From Pseudomonadota bacterium (lineage in GTDB: Bacteria > Pseudomonadota > Alphaproteobacteria > Azospirillales > Azospirillaceae), in NCBI GenBank assembly GCA_023412175.1, contig JAEYOB010000110.1, positions 1-8,742 of the forward strand: a DNA stretch of 8,742 nucleotides. The letters run 5' to 3'. This document shows positions 5,835 to 8,742 of the stretch, in pieces. Both the position numbers and the translations under genes were made by a program. The notes under the pieces were generated by a model. The model did no database searches. It was not told where the DNA came from and was given only the letters and a program-made list of their open reading frames with translations. Numbering within the stretch: the stretch's first letter is position 1; each line of letters opens with the position of its first letter.

Positions 5835-6982
5835 CGCGTCAGCACCACGCCGGCGAAGGGGCGCCAGGTCAGCGTCACCTCGTCGTCCCAGGTGACCGGC
5901 AGGTCGGCGCGGCGTGCCAGGTTGGTGGCCGTCACCCGCACCGTCTTGCCGCTCGCCAGCTCCACCAGATAGATCGACACGTCGCCGAGATAGGCGATCT
6001 CCCGCACTACGCCGCGCGCGGTGTTGCGGGCGTCGGGGTCCTCCGGCGGGTTCTTGCTCAGCGCGATCTTCTCGGGGCGCACCGCCACGTGCACCGACGC
6101 CCCGTTGGGCACCTGGGCGGCGTGGCTGACATACAGGTCGCAGCCGGCCTCCGCCGAGCGGACCAGCACGTGGTCCGCCTCGGCCTCCACCACGCGGCCC
6201 TCGAACATGTTGACCGAGCCGATGAACTCCGCGACGAATCGGGCGTTCGGGTACTCGTACACCTCGGTCGGCGTGCCGACCTGGGCCACCATGCCGTGGT
6301 TCATCACGGCGATGCGGCTGGACATGGTCATCGCCTCCTCCTGGTCATGGGTGACCACGATGAAGGTGACGCCCAGCTTCTCCTGCAGGTTCACCAGCTC
6401 GAACTGCGTCTTCTCGCGCAGCCGCTTGTCGAGCGCTCCCAGGGGTTCGTCCAGCAGCAGCAGCTTCGGCCGCTTGGCCAGGCTGCGGGCCAGCGCCACG
6501 CGCTGCTTCTGCCCGCCGGAGAGCTGGTGCGGCCGGCGCTTGGCGAACGGGGCGAGCTGGACCAGCTCCAGCATCTCGGCCACGCGGTCGCGGATCTCGC
6601 CGCGCGGCAGGCGGTCCTGCTTCAGGCCGAAGGCGACGTTCTGCTCGACGCTCATGTGCGGGAACAGGGCGTAGGACTGGAACATCATGTTCACGGGGCG
6701 CTCGTAGGGCGGGATGCCCGCCATGTCGGCGCCGTCGATGAAGATGCGGCCCTCGCTGGGCGTCTCGAAGCCGGCCAGCATGCGCAGCAGCGTCGTCTTG
6801 CCCGAGCCGGAGCCACCGAGCAGTGCGAAGAACTCGCCGCGGTGGATGTCCAGGCTTACGTCGTCCACGGCGACGAAATCGCCGAATCGCTTGCTGACCC
6901 GTTCGATGCGTACGTAGGGCACCTGGGCCGGGTCCTGCCAGGGCTCCAGGCGGGTCGGTTTGCGGATCGGCGGCTGGGCCAT
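5831..6982 (-). CDS. potG: Polyamine ABC transporter ATP-binding protein
   Basis: This cytoplasmic ATPase drives polyamine import (383 residues; PotG and PotA are about 375-380). Elements in order: Walker [10 protein letters not shown] (56-64), Q-loop Gln102 in [10 protein letters not shown], signature LSGGQKQR (154-161), Walker [13 protein letters not shown] (174-185) and switch His212 in [11 protein letters not shown]-terminal TOBE-type domain follows, with [12 protein letters not shown] (297-308) and [16 protein letters not shown] (327-342). The N-terminal addition (1-20, proline-rich) is common in PotG. The start is ATG 6982; a TTG eight codons upstream would be in frame but is unlikely, because the best ribosome site (GGAGG near 6999-6995) lies inside that extension, 12 bp before ATG. 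It is separated from potF by a 93-bp gap with a hairpin and overlaps potH by 4 bp. Confidence 0.95.
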   Translation of the reverse strand: MAQPPIRKPTRLEPWQDPAQVPYVRIERVSKRFGDFVAVDDVSLDIHRGEFFALLGGSGSGKTTLLRMLAGFETPSEGRIFIDGADMAGIPPYERPVNMMFQSYALFPHMSVEQNVAFGLKQDRLPRGEIRDRVAEMLELVQLAPFAKRRPHQLSGGQKQRVALARSLAKRPKLLLLDEPLGALDKRLREKTQFELVNLQEKLGVTFIVVTHDQEEAMTMSSRIAVMNHGMVAQVGTPTEVYEYPNARFVAEFIGSVNMFEGRVVEAEADHVLVRSAEAGCDLYVSHAAQVPNGASVHVAVRPEKIALSKNPPEDPDARNTARGVVREIAYLGDVSIYLVELASGKTVRVTATNLARRADLPVTWDDEVTLTWRPFAGVVLTR

Positions 6983-7000
6983 CGTGGGCGGGGTCCTCCA

Positions 7001-7053
7001 CAACAAAGAAGCGCCCCGGCCCCTGCGCTGTGACGCGCAATGGGTCGGGGCGC
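7001..7053 (-). terminator. Intercistronic hairpin between potF and potG (leaky terminator or mRNA stabiliser)
   Basis: The arms 7011-7022 (GCGCCCCGGCCC) and 7042-7053 (GGGTCGGGGCGC) pair over 12 positions with one mismatch. An inner 5-bp stem (TGCGC 7024-7028 with GCGCA 7035-7039) extends it, closing on a six-base loop. In the minus-strand transcript this begins 22 nt after the potF stop and is followed by a U-rich stretch, UUCUUUGUUG. Such structures after binding-protein genes often cause partial termination or protect the upstream message, so PotF is made in excess over the membrane subunits. The interrupted U-run argues for partial rather than complete termination. Confidence 0.45.
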
Positions 7054-7075
7054 CGCGGCGCGTCTCAACCGCCTT

Positions 7076-8173
7076 TTACTTCCCGGTCTTGACCTTCGTC
7101 CAGACCCGCGTGCGGGCGCGGTCGGTCGACTGCTTGATGGCCTTCAGGCTGAACAGCTTCGCCTTGGCGGTTTCCGGCAGGTAAACGGCCGGGTTGGCCT
7201 TGACCTCCGGGTCGACCGGCGACGACGGCACGGCGTTGGCGTACTGCACCGTGTTGGAGATGCCCGCGATGTTGGCCGGGTCGAGGATGAAGTTGATGTA
7301 GGCGTGCGCGCCCTCCTTGTTCGGCGCGTCGGCCGGCACCGCCAGCGTGTCCCACCAGACCTGCACGCCCTCCTTGGGGGCCACGTACTGCACGGTGTGG
7401 GTGGCGTTCGCCTCCTTGGCGCGGGCGGTCGCCTGGTTGACGTCGCCGTTGTAGGCCATCACCACGCAGGCGTCGCCGGCGGCCAGCAGGTTGATGTTCT
7501 GGCCGGTGACGAACTGCTTGATGTAGGGGCGGATGGCCAGCAGCGCCTTCTCGGCCTTCTCCAGGTCCTCCTTCTTCTCGGAGTTCGGGTCGAGGCCGAG
7601 GTAGTTGAGCACCGACGGGATCACGTCGATGGCCGAATCCATGAGGGTGATGCCGCAGGCGGCGACCTTCTGCGCGACCTCCGGCTTGAAGATCAGGTCC
7701 CAGCTGTCCAGCGGCACGTCGGGGGAGACGGCCTTGATCTTCTCCGGCACGATGCCGATGCCGACGGTGCCGCCCAGGTAGGGCACGGAGAACTTGTTGC
7801 CGGGGTCCGACGCCTCGACCAGCTTCAGCATCGCCGGATCGACGTTCTTCAGGTTGGGGATCTTCGCCTTGTCGAGCGGGGCCAGCACCTTGGCCTTGAT
7901 CAGGTTCGACAGCGTCGGCTCAGCGGTCGGCACGATGACGTCGTAGCCGGACTTGCCGACCAGCACCTTCTGCTCCAGCAGCTCCAGGCTGTCGTAGAGG
8001 TCCACCTTGGTCGGGTAGCCGCTGGCCTTGGTGAAGTCGTCGAGCGTGGTCTCGCCCAGGTAATCGTTCCAGATGTAGATGTTGACCGGCTTCTTGGACT
8101 GCGCGTGCGCAGAGCCGGCCAGCGCCACGGCGGCGACGGCGCCAGCGAGTGCCAGAGCGAGTTTCTTCTTCAT
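7076..8173 (-). CDS. potF: Periplasmic polyamine (putrescine-type) binding protein
   Basis: This is the solute receptor of the importer (365 residues; E. coli PotF is 370). The signal peptide is clear: MKKK, a hydrophobic run (5-20) and AHA before a likely cut at 24/25. The mature protein matches PotF along its length: IYIWNDYLGETTLDDF (32-47), KSGYDVIVPTAE (74-85), LAPLDKAKIPNLKNVDP (98-113 region), LDSWDLIFKPE (155-165), VLNYLGLDPNS (188-198), YNGDVNQA (241-248) and RTRVWTKVKTGK at the end. The two aspartates that hold the ligand amines in PotF correspond to Asp244 and Asp275. Cys173 and Cys236 match a cysteine pair in PotF. Some pocket residues differ: Tyr241 stands for Trp244 of PotF and Asn36 for Ser38, so ligand preference may not be identical. 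ATG 8173 is chosen for the signal peptide; its ribosome site is a non-canonical GGGGG 6 bp upstream. It is the first gene of the operon. Confidence 0.95.
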   Translation of the reverse strand: MKKKLALALAGAVAAVALAGSAHAQSKKPVNIYIWNDYLGETTLDDFTKASGYPTKVDLYDSLELLEQKVLVGKSGYDVIVPTAEPTLSNLIKAKVLAPLDKAKIPNLKNVDPAMLKLVEASDPGNKFSVPYLGGTVGIGIVPEKIKAVSPDVPLDSWDLIFKPEVAQKVAACGITLMDSAIDVIPSVLNYLGLDPNSEKKEDLEKAEKALLAIRPYIKQFVTGQNINLLAAGDACVVMAYNGDVNQATARAKEANATHTVQYVAPKEGVQVWWDTLAVPADAPNKEGAHAYINFILDPANIAGISNTVQYANAVPSSPVDPEVKANPAVYLPETAKAKLFSLKAIKQSTDRARTRVWTKVKTGK

Positions 8174-8210
8174 AGGATGCCCCCGATTCCCAGCAGGTGT
8201 TGGCCAGATT

Positions 8211-8300
8211 GTTGGCGTGCCCGCACGGCCGCAGCGCACGGCGTCCCCGACACGGCGACATTGCAGCGGGGTCCGGCGGGCTTGTCAACGGGTTGGCGTG
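8211..8300. repeat. 9-bp direct repeats flanking the potF promoter
   Basis: GTTGGCGTG occurs at 8211-8219 and 8292-8300, followed by GCC and CCC respectively. The copies are 81 bp apart, one just upstream of the -35 element and one in the leader. This arrangement could hold a regulator that bridges the promoter, but two 9-mers in GC-rich DNA may be chance. Confidence 0.2.
8260..8288 (-). promoter_or_regulatory. Strong sigma-70-like promoter of the pot operon
   Basis: On the minus strand, a perfect -35 hexamer TTGACA (8288-8283) is followed after 17 bp by TGCAAT (8265-8260), which keeps four of six -10 bases including the final AAT. Transcription should begin near 8253, giving a leader of about 80 nt before potF. 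The -35 element lies 19 bp from the stop codon of the upstream AI-2E-family gene, and no terminator is visible between them, so read-through from that gene is possible as well. Confidence 0.65.
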
Positions 8301-8306
8301 GCCTGC

Positions 8307-8742
8307 TCAGCCATTGGGCACCGGCGGCGCCACGTCGCCCCACTCGCGCCAGAGCGTCAGGATCGCCGCCATCACCACCGGCCCGAGCACGAGGCCCAGC
8401 AGCCCGAACGTCTGCAGGCCGCCGAGGATGCCGACCAGCGCCCACGGGAACGGCAGCCGCACCGCCCCGCCGATCAGCGCCGGCTGCACGAAATTGTCGC
8501 CCACCAGCATCACCGCGGCGCCGAAGGCGAACAGCGCCGCCGCCGCCAGCGTCCCGCCCTGCGCCAGCAGGATCAGCGACGCCACCGCGAAGGCCAGCCA
8601 CGCGCCCAGCGGCAGCATGGCGCAGGCGGCGGTCAACACCGCGAACAGCACGGCGTGCGGCACCCCGGCCACCCAGTAGCCGACGCCGATCACCGCCCCC
8701 TCGCCCACCGCCACCACCAGCGTGCCGACCGCGGTGCCGCGC
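8307..8742 (-). CDS. AI-2E/PerM family transporter, C-terminal part (cut by window edge)
   Basis: The visible 144 residues are the C-terminal part of an AI-2E family (DUF20, PerM/TqsA-like) inner-membrane protein; the N-terminus lies beyond the window. The frame reads RGTAVGTLVVAVGEGAVIGV up to the edge, then GYWVAGVPHAVLFAVLTA, where a G-x-P motif precedes a membrane helix, PLGAWLAFAVASLILL, the family motif VGDNFVQPALIGG (about residues 82-94 of the visible part) and GILGGLQTFGLLGLVLGPVV near the end. The internal GTG at 8717 is not the true start, because similarity continues past it. Members are proposed exporters of autoinducer-2 or small solutes, or sodium/proton antiporters; the substrate here cannot be told. 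It precedes potF on the same strand but is probably a separate unit given the strong promoter in between. Confidence 0.9.
   Translation of the reverse strand, partial: RGTAVGTLVVAVGEGAVIGVGYWVAGVPHAVLFAVLTAACAMLPLGAWLAFAVASLILLAQGGTLAAAALFAFGAAVMLVGDNFVQPALIGGAVRLPFPWALVGILGGLQTFGLLGLVLGPVVMAAILTLWREWGDVAPPVPNG

Noticed and set aside
6089..7033. Plus-strand open frame of 314 codons opposite potG
   Set aside because: It is a histidine-, alanine- and glycine-rich shadow of the ATPase gene, which carries all ABC motifs.
8307..8717. Complete small protein starting at GTG 8717
   Set aside because: AI-2E family similarity continues upstream of this codon to the window edge, so the gene is partial and this is not its start.

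Overview
This window looks like chromosomal DNA of a high-GC alphaproteobacterium. The general character and the protein styles (a polyhydroxyalkanoate-system protein, the DUF1345 membrane protein, a potFGHI cluster next to aguA) suggest Azospirillum or another Rhodospirillales member. That placement is an inference from sequence style, not from a search. All genes but one lie on the minus strand. I see no tRNA, rRNA, CRISPR array, insertion sequence or phage gene.

Left part (1-1176): at the edge there is a possible start of a leftward gene with a hydrophobic N-terminus. It is preceded by a striking 28-bp near-perfect palindrome (105-132) that overlaps a candidate promoter and looks like a repressor operator. 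Next come two small minus-strand genes. One is a 131-residue protein that resembles the N-terminal and C-terminal flanks of a cytosine-deaminase-type amidohydrolase with the whole catalytic barrel missing. The other is a 103-residue polyhydroxyalkanoic acid system family protein.

Middle part (1177-2899): the only plus-strand gene is a ClpP-family serine protease whose third triad position appears to be Asn rather than Asp. A textbook intrinsic terminator follows it. Converging on it is a two-gene minus-strand unit made of a 96-residue hypothetical protein and a DUF1345 membrane protein, with a good sigma-70-like promoter upstream.

Right part (2900-8306): this is a polyamine module. Transcription probably starts at a strong TTGACA-N17-TGCAAT promoter (8260-8288) and runs through potF (periplasmic binding protein), an intercistronic hairpin, potG (ATPase), potH and potI (permeases). 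The last three are coupled by 4-bp ATGA overlaps. After 143 bp comes aguA, agmatine deiminase. Together the genes import putrescine-type polyamines and convert agmatine to N-carbamoylputrescine, the step before putrescine. The partner amidase AguB is not in the window. The right edge holds the C-terminal part of an AI-2E/PerM-family membrane protein.

No clearly new multi-gene system stands out. The best leads are the barrel-less amidohydrolase-like protein, the palindromic operator and the Asn-triad ClpP homologue.
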